64,000 nt of DNA. Source: Phanerochaete sordida (Eukaryota > Basidiomycota > Agaricomycetes > Polyporales > Phanerochaetaceae). The stretch is taken from positions 186,001 to 250,000 of the forward strand of contig BPQB01000023.1 of NCBI GenBank assembly GCA_019973155.2, written 5' to 3'. Every line of letters begins with the position of its first letter. Position 1 is the first letter of the stretch. The notes under the pieces are model-generated. The model was not told the origin of the DNA. It made no database searches and saw nothing but the letters and a program-made list of their open reading frames with translations. Both the position numbers and the translations under genes were made by a program. Shown piece after piece: positions 12,627 through 23,890 of the stretch.

Positions 12627-12632
12627 TATAGG
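12627..12632 (+). promoter_or_regulatory. TATA-like box of second DUF6534 gene
   Basis: TATAGG, 117 nt before the ATG, aligned with the TATA boxes of the two neighbouring paralogues. Confidence 0.5.
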
Positions 12633-12743
12633 CAGCATGCTGGCAGGTGGGATCCTGGTCCCGACTTCCCAGTCGCCGCGACGCATTCGCTCCTCCGCAG
12701 ACAAGTCACAACCTGCGGCATCAGACCTATCCCTGCGAGCGAC

Positions 12744-14790
12744 ATGTCATCCGGCCCGGCTCTCGACATGCCTTTGCTGCGAGCCATGTACGGCTCAACT
12801 TTGGTCGGAACGCTGGTGGGAACGTTGTAGGTTTCCGCCCTCGTCCATGGGTACATCGCGTTGACGTTCGTAAAGTCTTTCTGGCATCGTACTCGTTCAG
12901 GTTTATCTGTATATCCGGATGTATCCCAAAGATCCGAAGAATGTGAAGGCCATGGTCAGTGTTCTATCTCCTCGGCTTTCATAGATATCTATAATCTTTC
13001 AACTTTATCTAGGTCGCCCTCATCTGGTACTGCTCCACTTAGTCCGTGCACCTACCCAACACTGAACGACTCTGAAGGCTTCTGGATTTCTTGCATACTT
13101 GCTTCATCTGCGTTGCAAGCTGGATGGATCTGATTGAACGCTTTGGAGATTGGAAGCAGCATGATCGGATCACTTGGTATGTCGGATCCTCTGACTTTTG
13201 TGTAGTGCTCTGACAAGTCATGAAGGGGCGTCGGAGCCTCTGTAGCGCTAACGGTAGTATGCTATATGAGATATCACCGTCGCCCGTCTTATATGTCGTT
13301 CGCTGCTCTAGGCCCTCGTAACATTCCTCGTCCTTTGGTGAGCACCCATTTACCATACATCTCGATCACAACTAAGTTGTTCTCGCCAGTTTCTTCATCT
13401 ATCGAGTTTACAGGAGTGAGTGTGCCGTTCCAGTTAAATTGTCTGTAGACTTACTACAGGCATAGTCAGCAACGGGAACAAGATGTTGACCATTCCGTTG
13501 GTAAGGGGATTTTCTTCTGAGCCCCTCTGCGCCTCACACAACTCCTGCTCGTAATTCAGGCCTTCCTAGCACTTTTTCGACTGGGTAAGTCGGCATGTAT
13601 GAGTAGTAATCCGACCCGCTGATTCTGCCCCTTCGCAGTGGCAGCTGCAGGTACGTGATATGCGAGATCGCTCGCCTCACTTCTAAAGGATCAACGTCCC
13701 TCAGTTTCGACCTCAGAAATGTGAGTCTCCTGTATCTTGCAGTCGTGATCAGCTGACTCGCAGTCCAGGATTCGGCTGTCCAGCTATAGCGGATTTGTCA
13801 AAGACTATGGCGTATGTGTCCGAGCTTACACCCTCTGAACATGTCTCTGACGACCTTTAGTGGGTTTTCACCATGGGTTTGAGCTCCGCAGTTGCTCTTG
13901 ATATCACGGTCACTGCAGCCATGACCTTCTATCTCCGGCGCAATAAATCTGATTTCTCAACGTACGTCTCCCAGAATCTAAATATCCTAGGATATGAGGA
14001 CATTTTCTAACACAGAATATCAAGGCTGAACGATATCATCGATACGCTGATTGTGTACACCGTACAAACCGGCATGATTACCTGGTACGCTAGATTCCAT
14101 ATCTCGCACCACGCGTGACTGATGACGGCGGATATTAAGCTGCACTACGATAGCGTCCTTGGCATGTGTAAGCACGTCGCGAGCTTGATGTGGGTCAAGG
14201 CGCTGACGCCATCTGGTTAGTGGGTGTCGATGCCGAACAATCTTATCTTCCTCGGCCTACATTTCACCATACCCAAGCGTGCGCATTGCCCACGTTCTAC
14301 TATACTGTTCGTCCGGAGCACTGACTCCCCTATAGTCTATGCCAACTCGTTCCTCGCAATGTAAGAACTTTTCTTCATGCTACCATATTCCGCTGACCAC
14401 TTGCAAAGGCTTAACTCGCGGGTCACCCTCGTGGAGACGCGGAGTAGTTCGTCTGGTGCCACAGACAGACGCCGTCCTGTCATGCTAAGTGACTTCAGCA
14501 AAGGCTCCCAGGTGAGCACTTCCACATTATACGGTGTACGTCTCACCGATGTATTTCTAGGCTCGTTGGCGCCGGCCCGGTTCGACGGCAATCAGCAAAA
14601 CGGTAAGGACGCGTTTGAAGTCCGTGTCACCTTGGCTAATGCGGCTGGCCAGCTGGAGATTAGCGTGCAGACAACAGTCGACCGCGACCTCTGCAACGGA
14701 GACTTTCATTCTCGCCCCGATCACTTCGAGGTCTCGGACGAAGAGATTGCGCGCTGCGAAGAACCGAAAGCTCTCAGCACCCCTGAATAA
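12744..14790 (+). CDS. DUF6534 membrane protein, tandem copy B
   Basis: The exon chain is the same as in copy A, including the micro-exons (GTCGCCCTCATCTG, TGGCAGCTGCAG and TTTCGACCTCAGAAAT: 14, 12 and 16 nt). It starts MSSGPALDMPLLRAMYGS and ends in an acidic tail with stop TAA at 14,788. Marker segments are WLLDFLHTCFICVASWMDL, ALVTFLVLW, WVFTMGLSSAVALDI, FYLRRNKSDFS, WVSMPNNLIFLGLHFTI and LYANSFLAMLNSRVTL. No frame break was found. Sequence order and flanks show that it arose with A and C by tandem duplication. Function unknown. Confidence 0.88.
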
Positions 14791-15641
14791 TACGTAGGCA
14801 TAGAGGGCCCCTACATAGACCGTACAGATATTCCTGAGACTTAGATTATGAGTTAGACTCTCCTATATACCTACATGGAACTAGAGGCCCTCGCGCTGCT
14901 ATTCTAATAGTATCAAAATATTCATCGTAGCCCGTGAGTCTACAGTGTCTCGTATATAATGCCAGAGTTGATTGATAAGTCCTGATATTCGTAGATTGCT
15001 CCTCTACTCCTCGTATATGTACTGAGACTGTCCATATATACTGTGATCTGCGCAGATGCCGGGTCAATATTTGCTGTTTCAGCTCTGCGAGAGCCGGGGC
15101 TCCGTACATTTTTGTGGTATCACTGCAGCCTTTCCAAATAACTTGCGTTAATCTTGACCGGAGCACTAAAAAGCTATTCAGTGGATGTATAGTTCTGTGA
15201 TAGATGTAGTGGATAAGACGTCGACGCTGCATGCGGGCCACAGAGTGGGCGACTCATTTGAGAGCCGGTGTGAATGATAACCCCACGTACTCCACCGCCC
15301 CGATCTTGTGCACACGGCGTCGACGCACATTCGCCGCTAGTACCTGAGAACAAATCTCTGGCTTTGGCTGCATGATGCCTGAAAACAAACGCTGAATACA
15401 ACTCTAGCGTTCCGCCACATCACACTTGCACGATACTCTCACGTTGGATAGGCCAAAGCGAACAAGCCACGACCTGCTTGCAGATGAGCATGGTCATCCC
15501 TGTGATGAGCATATTCACTCCTCTGATGAGCGTGGTCATCCTTATGATGACCATCTTTTGTGCCTCGTAGATGATGTACATTGTTCCTGGGAGATCTGGT
15601 TATGGACCACCTTCGCTGAAGGGCAGCGTCTGTCTAAGTGT
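14791..15641. other. Intergenic region, part of the tandem duplication unit
   Basis: The first part matches the 3' flank of gene A and the second part matches the 5' flanks of genes A and B. It contains a 21-nt tandem repeat at 15,483-15,545. No coding sequence is supported. Confidence 0.55.
15483..15545 (+). repeat. 21-nt tandem repeat, three units
   Basis: Three units starting GATGAGC (15483, 15504, 15525), followed by a partial fourth. Units 1 and 3 differ at only a few positions. A shorter related stretch (GGTCATCTATGTGATGACC) lies before gene B near 12,514. Confidence 0.7.
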
Positions 15642-15647
15642 TATAAG
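15642..15647 (+). promoter_or_regulatory. TATA box of third DUF6534 gene
   Basis: TATAAG, 115 nt before the ATG, aligned with those of the two upstream paralogues. Confidence 0.6.
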
Positions 15648-15756
15648 CAGCACGCTCAAGAGCTCTCCATACTCTGACTCCCCAGTCGCCGCGGCGCATC
15701 CGCTTCACCAAGGACCCACCCTTGCCAGTGGCATTGCACCTGTCCGTGCAAACGAC

Positions 15757-17802
15757 ATGTCGTCTGATACAATTGTCAACATGTCTTTACTGCGCTCCAT
15801 GTACGGCGCGACTTTGGTCGGGACACTGGTAGGAGCGTTGTAGGTCTCCCTCGCATCGTCAAAATACAGTGCGCTGACATGCGAAAAGCCTCTCCGGAGT
15901 CGTTCTCGTCCAGGTTTACCTGTACGTCCGGATGTATCCCAGGGACCCAAAGAGTGTCAAAGCCATGGTGAGAATCATGTCGCCCTATATTCTGTCGGTA
16001 TTTGACCAATGCCTCCGAAAGGTTGCTCTCATCTGGTATAGCCCCTCACTCAGCGCATACCAATGTGCAGCCCTTGATAATTTTGGAGGCTCTTGGACTT
16101 CTTGCATACGTGCTTTATCTGCGCTGCGAGCTGGATGAATCTGGTTGAACACTTCGAGGATTGGAAGCAACACGATCGAATCACTTGGTGCGCCGAGCAT
16201 TTCGACTGCTGTACGGTACGCTGATCAGCTATGAAGGGGTGTTGGAGCCTCGGTAGCACTGACGGTACGCCCTACAAGCATCATGATTGCATGTCTAATG
16301 CATTGTTCGCTGCTTTAGGCCCTTGTAATATTCTTGGTCCATTGGTGAGTACCTGTCTATCACGTCCTGGAATAAGCATTGAGACATCTTCGATAGTTTT
16401 TTCATCCATAGAATTTACAGGAGTGAGGGTCCCCTTCTGCACCAAGTGTCTGTTAACTGATTGCCGTTTTAGTCAGCAATGGGAACAGGGTGCTTACCAT
16501 TCCCTTGGTAAGCCGCCTTTTCTGTAGATCTCTCATGTCGCTCATGTAACCTTGACCCGCGTGTAGACTGCCTTGGCCTTATTTCGATTGTGTAAGTCGT
16601 TAGATGTGACAGGGTGCACTGTTCTTTAACGCTACGCCTTTGCAGCGGTAGCTTCAGGTAGGAGATGAAGTCGCCCGCCCGCCGCATATCTGATCAATCC
16701 CACACTCAGTTTCGACGGCGGAAATGTGAGGGTCGTATTCCTTGCACTGTACTCCAGCTTACACGTATCCCAGTATCCGGCTGTCCAGCTATACTGGATT
16801 TGTCAAACACTATGGTGTATGTCTGCGAGCTCGAACCACTTGGCTGTGCTCCTCATCACTCTTAGTATATCTTCACCATAGTCCTGGTCACTGCGCTCGC
16901 TATTGACATCTTGATCGCCGCCGCCATGACCTTCTACCTCCGACGCAACAAATCTGATTTCTCAACGCACGTTTTTCTGTTTTGTCATACCGCATACGAT
17001 GGCTGATGCAGATATCTAGGCTTAACGACATTATCGATACGCTCATTTTGTACACGATGCAGACCGGCATGGTAACCTGGTACGCCAGATTCCGTCGCTC
17101 ATGCCGCTTGCGACTGATCACGCCCGAAATCAAGCTGCATGACCGCAGCGTCCTTGGCATGTGTGAGTCCATTGAGAGCTCCGTGTCTCTCAATTCCCTG
17201 ACTTAATATTATTTGTTGAGTGGGTCTCAATGCCAAACAACTTGATCTTCCTGGGACTACATTTCACTATATCCAAGCGTGCGCATTTACCTTCGTTTCA
17301 TCGAGCCTTTTATGACGCTAATTTTTACTGTCAGTCTATGCAAATTCATTTTTGGCAATGTGAGCACCCATCGTACCGCCCTAACCTGTTGCGCTGACTA
17401 CTTGGGAAGGCTGAACTCGCGGGTGATACTCGCGGAGTCACGCAGTACCACTACTGGTGCCACCGACAGGCCCCGTCCCATCAAGCTGAGCGACTTCCGG
17501 AAAGACTCAGAGGTGAGTCTTCCTGGGATGTAAGTAGCCCATGTGCACCTCACCGATTTATCGCTAGGCGCGTTGGCGCAGGCCTGCGCAGGCTCCCGTC
17601 GGCAAAGCAGTACGCTTTTTGGCCAAAGATCTCGCGTCTTTTCCTGGCTAATGCGGATGGTTAGCTAGAGGTTAGCGTGCATACCACGGTCGACCGCGAG
17701 ATCTGCCACGGAGACGTTCATGCCCGCGCAGACTGCTACGAGGTATCGGACGAAGATATCGCGCAGTGTGACGAGTCCAAGAGTCCTGGCTCTCCCGTCT
17801 GA
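15757..17802 (+). CDS. DUF6534 membrane protein, tandem copy C
   Basis: Twenty-exon gene like copies A and B, starting MSSDTIVNMSLLRSMYGA and ending with TGA at 17,800. The three micro-exons are kept (GTTGCTCTCATCTG, CGGTAGCTTCAG and TTTCGACGGCGGAAAT). Two codons are missing after RIYR compared with A and B. The exon ending RRNKSDFST has a GC donor (GCACGT at 16,967) where A and B have GTACGC and GTACGT; moving to the nearby GT would break the frame. Helix-forming segments and the LYANSFLAMLNSR block are intact. It converges on the minus-strand DUF6534 gene of the left inverted arm, about 105 bp away. Confidence 0.87.
16967..16968 (+). other. GC splice donor
   Basis: Intron after RRNKSDFST starts GCACGT. 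Both tandem paralogues have GT at this site. Only this position keeps the frame into the next exon (LNDIIDTLI). Confidence 0.6.
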
Positions 17803-17907
17803 CACAAAGGAGTGTTTCCGGCGCCGAACAAATGCTGGAGTTATGCTATCTATCTATTCCATCGCTTGGTATATGTACAAAGAAGCGGCCATGCACGTCC
17901 GTGGTAT

Positions 17908-19740
17908 CTATGTATCATATGTAGTCCGTGAGCTTGTGATATCTTCTGCGTAGCGCGACTCGTAATTATATTCGTGCATGCACCCTGAGCTGCTTCCGAG
18001 GATGTCCGGACTGCTCATGGATATCGAGATCTACGAAAGTGTTTGGTCAGCGTCTGCGCGTCCGGCGCCGCCGGGGCCCATGACTGCGTACGTGTTCGCG
18101 CTCCGACACAGCAACGGACGGCGTTGTTGGCGCACTCGCAAAATTCAGCTGCGGGCGGTGGCCATCTAATTAGAACGTGTTTGACACGGGGTCGAGATAG
18201 ACGTACGTCTTTTACGTCTATAATCGGTGCGCTGAGCGCCACAGAGGCTCGTGCCGCAAGCTCGCTTCGGGAATTGAGACTGGCTATGACCGAGTTCGTA
18301 TATCTGACAAATAAATATCAATCAGTGAGGGGAAGAAAGTCATCGGATCAGACTGACAGCTTGACCACACCGTAGTTGAATATAAAATGTATACCCAATG
18401 GCTGACATGTGGTAGTTAGGCAATACATCTAAGGAAGCCACACATGGCGCACGTACGGTAGATAGCCATGAAATCATATGACCGATGGTGAAAGACGCGG
18501 TCAAGATGCCATTGGACACCGTCGCTGTCGCCCGTGCGTCAGCAGCATTCTACACCGAGGCCGAGGGACGTACACCGTATGACGAGCTTGAGCACCGTGT
18601 CCGTGCGTGTGAAGCCCGTCTTCTGCCTGCTCTGCGCACCGCGCCGCACATCAGGGAACGATCACGTTTGCGGCGGCCGGCGCGGACTTACGAGAAATAT
18701 GCTCAGGATCGCAGCGATGCTGATGTCGCAGACCGAGCACGAGATCAGCCAGATCAGCCCGATGCTCTGCGTGAAGTCAGCCGCGGCGGTCCGTGATGGG
18801 GCGGACGACGCACCTCGAAGGACTGCAGCTCCGAAAACGCGGGACGCATGCCGACCGCGATTGCAGAGCCGATTGCGGCGACTAGTTACATGTGAGCGTC
18901 AGGAGGGAAGGATCAGGTAGCTGCGAAGAGACGCACGGCCTGAGACACGTGACGTCGCGATGATGACTGCGACCAGCAGCCTGCTCCTGACAAGGATCCA
19001 GATCCTCCGCGCGTAGAAGAGCTGCACCATCATCGAGATGATGCCCTGAGGGTGGGAAGGGCTTCAGTGGAGTCTGGACAGTCGGCGAGTGGATGGGGAC
19101 TCACGCAGAAGGCGTGCTGAGAAGCTTGCACTGTTCGTCAAAGTGCAGAAGAAGACTTAGTGAGCTAAAGTGTCGCGGTGGAGGCCCGGCTCGGGGCACG
19201 CACGCCAATTGGCTCGGGTCAAGCTTTCAAAATTACCTGCATCGGCTCATGAGAAGACGGCCTGGTGAATGCACCTAGTGACATACCAAAGTTATTGACG
19301 AGGACTCCATAGATCCAGGCCATATTGAACGCGGTATTGAGGGTATTGGCAAAAATCAGAATAAATACCTGGGCACCAATTGGCCTGAGCATGGGCGAGC
19401 GAAAGAGAGCGCATGGGCTCACATATACCTTTAGCCATATGCGGTCTCTGCAACGCAGAATCTCAGCGTGGGACTCCAGAGCGGGATGTACGGGGCGTAC
19501 TGCGGATATCTGCTGTAGTATATCTGCGCCTGAACCAACACGACTCCATACAGCCTATCGGTCCTCAGCAGACTCTCTCGACGAAGCACCTCTTAAAGGC
19601 TCACAAAACATTCAAGAAAATGCCCAATAAACACGGGCCCTGGCTACCACACAAATAAGCCCCCAAAACACCCTCACGTCGGGAAGAACCACTCACATCT
19701 CGCGCGCCGTGCTCAAGTCAGGACCATAGTCGTGCTGCAT
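17908..19740 (-). CDS. DUF6534 membrane protein, left arm outer gene
   Basis: About 16 exons. It starts MQHDYGPDLSTAREI and ends TSSRTTYDT with the stop at 17,908. Landmarks are GPCLLGIFLNVL, VVLVQAQIYYSRYPQ, ILIFANTLNTAFNMAWIYG, LTRANWLQASQHAFC, ISMMVQLFYARRIWILV, LIWLISCSVCDISIAAIL, KTGFTRTDTVLKLVIR and YTNSVIASLNSR. These are the conserved DUF6534 elements, and all junctions keep phase. TATAAG lies about 75 nt before the ATG. Its partner is the plus-strand gene at 37,842-39,681; the two differ at scattered sites and in the tail length. Function unknown. Confidence 0.86.
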
Positions 19741-20255
19741 CGCGGAGCCCACGCACGTCAGCGAACAGGGGCGAGCGGGCGGGCAGCGCGGGCACGCTCG
19801 CCCAAGAAGTCTTATAGCCCAGCGTTCGGGAGATCCGCGCAGATTGCCCAGCGGCCGGGCCCAGAGCTGCGCCCGGCCAGGTGACGGCACGAGGGGCCCA
19901 GCGTGCCTCCGCGCGCGGAGCGACCGTGCGCAAGCATGCAGTGACGAAGAGAAGACTCTCGCCGAGGGTGCGCCTGCGGTCCATTGGCGCGCGCGCGGCG
20001 TCGCCGATCAGTCGCCCGCCCGAGTTTCAATGTGCAGGGCGCGGCGGCATGACGGCGCGGCGCGATGAGGGGCTCTTCGCGTGTGCGGTGCGGCTCCGTC
20101 CTGCATTGGCGGCCAGCAGGTGCCCAGCCGCTGATGGCGCGAGGCCGAGATCAATGCAAGTGTTTGGCGGAGGCACCCTACTGTACATTTGCTCCAACGT
20201 CCGTGTTACATCGTTTCCAGCGGTACCTTACATTTATGCTTTGCTTGGCGCGGGC
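19741..20255. other. Intergenic region between the two left-arm genes
   Basis: Very GC-rich. It holds the promoter of the outer gene (TATA on the minus strand near 19,810) and the 3' end of the inner gene. It corresponds to 36,934-37,841 of the right arm but lacks about 370 bp found there. Confidence 0.6.
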
Positions 20256-22091
20256 TCACTCGTGTGTCATCTCGTCGTGGCGGAAGTCGAGGGTCGACGT
20301 GCTGTCCTTTGCGGTGCCGTCGTGCTTCGTCTGCGGGAAGGACGCGTCGTCGGTGAGCTCGTGCGTCTCGACCGTGATGGCCACCTGCAGGCTGTTAGTG
20401 GAGACGTTCCGTGCGTATCGGAGACGGGGTGAAACGCACCTCGGGTCTGAGCGAGCGGCCTGTGGAGCGTGCGAACGTGGGCTGCGCGGTTTGGGGGTCA
20501 GAAGGGGCAGCGGGAGGAGGGCAGGGCGGGCGCACTGTGTGTATATCTATCAGCGAGCTTTCGCCTGCGAGAGAGTTCAGGTGCTCGCGTCGGGCGTTGA
20601 GGCTTGACATGACAAAGTTTGTGTACCTTCGAAGACGTCAGTGTCGTCGGCGCAGCTCGCACTGCAGCGCTACTTACAGCTTGACGACGGCATAGTTGAA
20701 GATCATGTGGATCCCCGTGTGCTGCGCAGAGTCAGAGGTGGCACAGCTCGAGCACGAAATTGCTTACGGAGGTAAGATACGCGACGATATGCGCGATGGT
20801 GAAGGACGCAGTCAACAGCCCGCTTTGCACTGTCGCTGCATCGGAGGTCAGGCACGATCCCAGACTGCACCAGACCACGCCACGCACATCGAATGAGCTT
20901 GTTCAGAACGTTGTCTGTTCGCTGCATCCCGGTCTTGTGTGCATTCTGTGGCAGGTCAATCTACACCGCTCAAGCTCTGTCAGTAGGGACGGCGCACCAG
21001 GTACACGGTCAGCGCGATGGCGATCGTGACGTCGCAGACGGTGCACGAGATGAGCCACGGGAGTGCGATTACCTAGGCGCCACACGTCGTCAGCTCGAGG
21101 CTCGAATACACCTGGAGAGGGTGACGCACGTCCAACGACTTGAACCCGGCGATCTCGGGCCGCATCGAAATCGCCACCGCGGTCCCAACGGCGCACACTA
21201 CCCACAGTCAGTCAGCGCCCCACCCATCAAGCAGGAACGCGACGCACGTCCCGACACACACGAGCTCGCGACGACGAGCCCGACGACCCACGCGTTCCGG
21301 GTGAGCACACGGAGGCGCCACGCGTAGAAGAGCTGCACGAGCATCGCGGTGAGGCCCTAGCCACGCCCCGGCGTCAGCGAGCTGCCCGTCGGCGCGCGCG
21401 CCCGAACGCGGTCGTAACGTACCGCCATCGCCTCCTCTGCAGGCTGCCGCGTCAGCGCTGGGCTGGTGAAAGGAAGGGGGTGGGCGTACCGGATTCGAAG
21501 ACTGCGGAGGGCTGGGGTTAGTGGGTGCACGGGGAGAAGAAGCGTGCGGCGTACGCCAGTCCGCGCGGGCCAGCGCGTCGAAGTTTCCTTGGGGACGATT
21601 TTTTTCAGCGCAGGAGACGCGTGTGCTCGCGGGAGGCGCACCAAAGTTGTTGATAAGGATGTTGTAGATCCAGGCGATGTTGAACGCGCTGTTCAACGTG
21701 TCTGCGAGGAGCAGCACCGCGACCTAGAGGGCACAGCACTGAGAAGCAGCGCACCACAGCATGCGCATGTCACGCACATAGACCTTGATCCGCACGCGGT
21801 CTCTGCAGTGGCGGTACCCGCACGTCAAACCTTGTCATCAGCGTCGAGCGGCGGGCGTACTTTGGGAATGTGGTGTAGTATGTATGCGTCTGCGCAATCA
21901 TGACACCATACAGCCTGTCCGAGTCGGGCGGCGTGAGCGCAGTGTGTCCCACGCAGAGCCGGTGCGCACGTACATGACGTTGAGAAAGATCCCGACGAGG
22001 CTCGGTCCGTGCCTGCGCGCTCAGCGGGGTCCCACGGCGAGGCGCGGCGTACTCACAGGACGCGTGCCGCCTGCGCACCGGGCGATGCCAT
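20256..22091 (-). CDS. DUF6534 membrane protein, left arm inner gene
   Basis: Seventeen exons as in its right-arm partner, starting MASPGAQAARVLHGPSLV and stopping at 20,256. Segments include VAVLLLADTLNSAFNIAWIYN, RADWLFESEEAMAGLTAML, VQLFYAWRLRVLT, LPWLISCTVCDVTIAIALTVY and YTNSVMSSLNARR. Exons 7 and 8 are 12 and 14 nt. One acceptor used by the partner (CTCAG) reads CTCCG here at 20,842-20,843. An AG six bases downstream (20,836-20,837) restores splicing in frame at a cost of two residues, and it coincides with the acceptor used in the outer genes. I therefore call it functional. Function unknown. Confidence 0.83.
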
Positions 22092-23890
22092 CGCTTATGC
22101 GGCTCTCGCGGTCGGTGCTGGGTGTGCTGGGGGCGTACGAGGTGGTTGTGTGCAAGGGGGGTCGAAGGGCGAGCCCGCATGGCCGCGTGGGCTACGGTGT
22201 TCGGCTGATCTTCTCTCGGAGAAAGGAGTTACGTTGAAGGAAGCTTGAAGGCTAGCCCGGAGCGTTCCTTTTCAAGTTGCTCGTCGCCGCTGCTCCAAGC
22301 GGATGCCGAAGTGGTCGTTGCCCTTGTTCGCGCTGCCTTGCTGGCGATGGCGAAGATAGATGCAAGCTTCGAGTAGCCGTTCGCTTTGTTCTACGCCAGC
22401 CTATTTTTGATGCTCATCGAGCACGACGGGGGCATGTGTTGCGAGGCTAGAGCCTCCTCCTGCAAATGCAGAAAGCAAAAGACGTTAGCACTGGGGCACG
22501 TTCGAGCCCAAACAGACGAGAGGGAGGCACACAATGCAACGTAAACATTTGCCTATTGCGGCCTTGTTGGAACGTCGTCGACCCGCGCATGTGCGCATGT
22601 GGCAGTGGGGCGCGAGAGAATGCGCTGGAAATGGGATGACGTCGGGCTTAGTCAGCGAAGGATTATCCGTAGAATTTTCGAGTATTACCGTCCTGTATAT
22701 AAGGAGGCCCGGAGGGCCTCACAGCATTGAACACGAGCTTCTTATCGTTACTGCCTGCGTATTATCCCCACTTCTTTACAGGCCTGTTAGTAAATCGCGT
22801 CGGACTCGCGAGCAGTGACCGAATAACATACCAGCTTATGCAGTACCGCTTGGTCCTGCGGATCGGCAGAGGCCTCAAGATTGATCGGTGCCAGCAGACT
22901 CGGCCGGTTCGGAGCTGGGACGCATACGCTTCGGCAGCGCGCTGTCTACGGCGGTCGGAATGTTCGCATCGTCTCGGTCGAGACGCTTACCAAGGGTGGC
23001 GAGCTCGCTATCGACGGGTTCTTGCGTTGCAGACGTACGTCCTGTACCAGCGGCCTGCGAGTAGTTATGGGTAGGTTGGTAGGGTGGGGGAGTGAGTGAT
23101 GCTGTGTGTGCCTTCTACAGCTGTGGACTCCGGTTCAGGCTCTCGCTCGCGCTGCGCAGGTTGCTGCGGCGTCGGATGAGACTGTATCAACAGAGTGGGG
23201 TCAGTTTGGCTCTGCCGTAACTAGGGTTGCACGCACCTTGTCAGAATACCCAACCACGGCTGCAGTGGGGTCATCTGCGGCGCGTCTCCGTTTACGGCTG
23301 CCGTCTTCAGTCTACTTCTTTTTGCGTGCTACCACGAGCTCCGCCTGGAGGAAGTGGGAGAGACCGCAGCATTGCAGCCTCTGCGCAAAACGCGTCGGAC
23401 AGAGGGGGGAGGGGCTTGCCTTTGTGCCTAGGCCTCTGCCACGTCCGCACAGATAGCGGCGCACCATGGCATTCCTTGCAGTATCATGGCGCGCGGCCGT
23501 CTTAGTCAGGCTGATACATGCCGGCGCGGGGATGTTGCAGGGGTGCGGGGCTTCTGTAGCACGATTCGCGTCCGCAGACGAACGCGCTGCCGCCTGCGGC
23601 GGCCGAGCAAGGTGGAGTGCGGGAGGCGCCCGGAAGAGCTGTCGAGGGCTGCTGTGGATTCTCGCCATGGTCAAGACTCTCGCAGGGAGATCATGTTTAT
23701 ATTCGAGTAAGGCACGGCATTCGAGGTGGAGGGTAGATGCGGACGAGTACAGACGAGCGGCACTCGGGAACGCTCGTCGCGCCACTCGTTGCCGGCGCTC
23801 GAGCGACTGAGGGCGCACAAAGGATACAGATTCGTATTCCCTACATCACCTACCCCCGCCCCCAGCCTTCAACCCAGCTCAACCGCGTAG
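22092..23890. other. Intergenic region with unassigned promoter-like sequence
   Basis: The first 420 bp belong to the inverted arm. Beyond it a strong TATATAAG (22,696-22,703) precedes a stretch with several open frames (22,727-23,090). One frame contains RNVRIVSVETLTKGGELAIDG, which looks protein-like but which I cannot assign. The long frame at 23,312-23,818 on the minus strand is compositional. This may be a decayed gene. The end of the region is the promoter of the zinc-finger kinase that follows. Confidence 0.4.
22696..22703 (+). promoter_or_regulatory. TATA box without assigned gene
   Basis: TATATAAG followed by AGGCCCGGAGGG. The layout resembles the TATA region inside the right-arm insertion (TATATAAG at 37,254). 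No convincing downstream coding sequence was found. Confidence 0.45.

Larger units (their letters stand above)
17905..22515. repeat. Left arm of large inverted duplication
   Basis: This arm is the reverse complement of about 34,665-39,681, over two DUF6534 genes and their flanks. Outer end: the tail exon and stop of the first gene are shared. Inner end: similarity runs through CAAACAGACGAGAGGGAG near 22,500, then stops. Identity looks very high over the inner gene (coding and introns) and lower over the outer gene. The arm is shorter than its partner, mainly because the right arm carries about 370 bp extra. Confidence 0.85.

Noticed and set aside
15483..15545. CRISPR-like array
   Set aside because: Units are direct 21-nt repeats without spacers, in a eukaryotic promoter region.
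23312..23818. 168-residue minus-strand ORF
   Set aside because: Arg/Ala/Ser-rich, no family resemblance and no splice context; composition explains its length.
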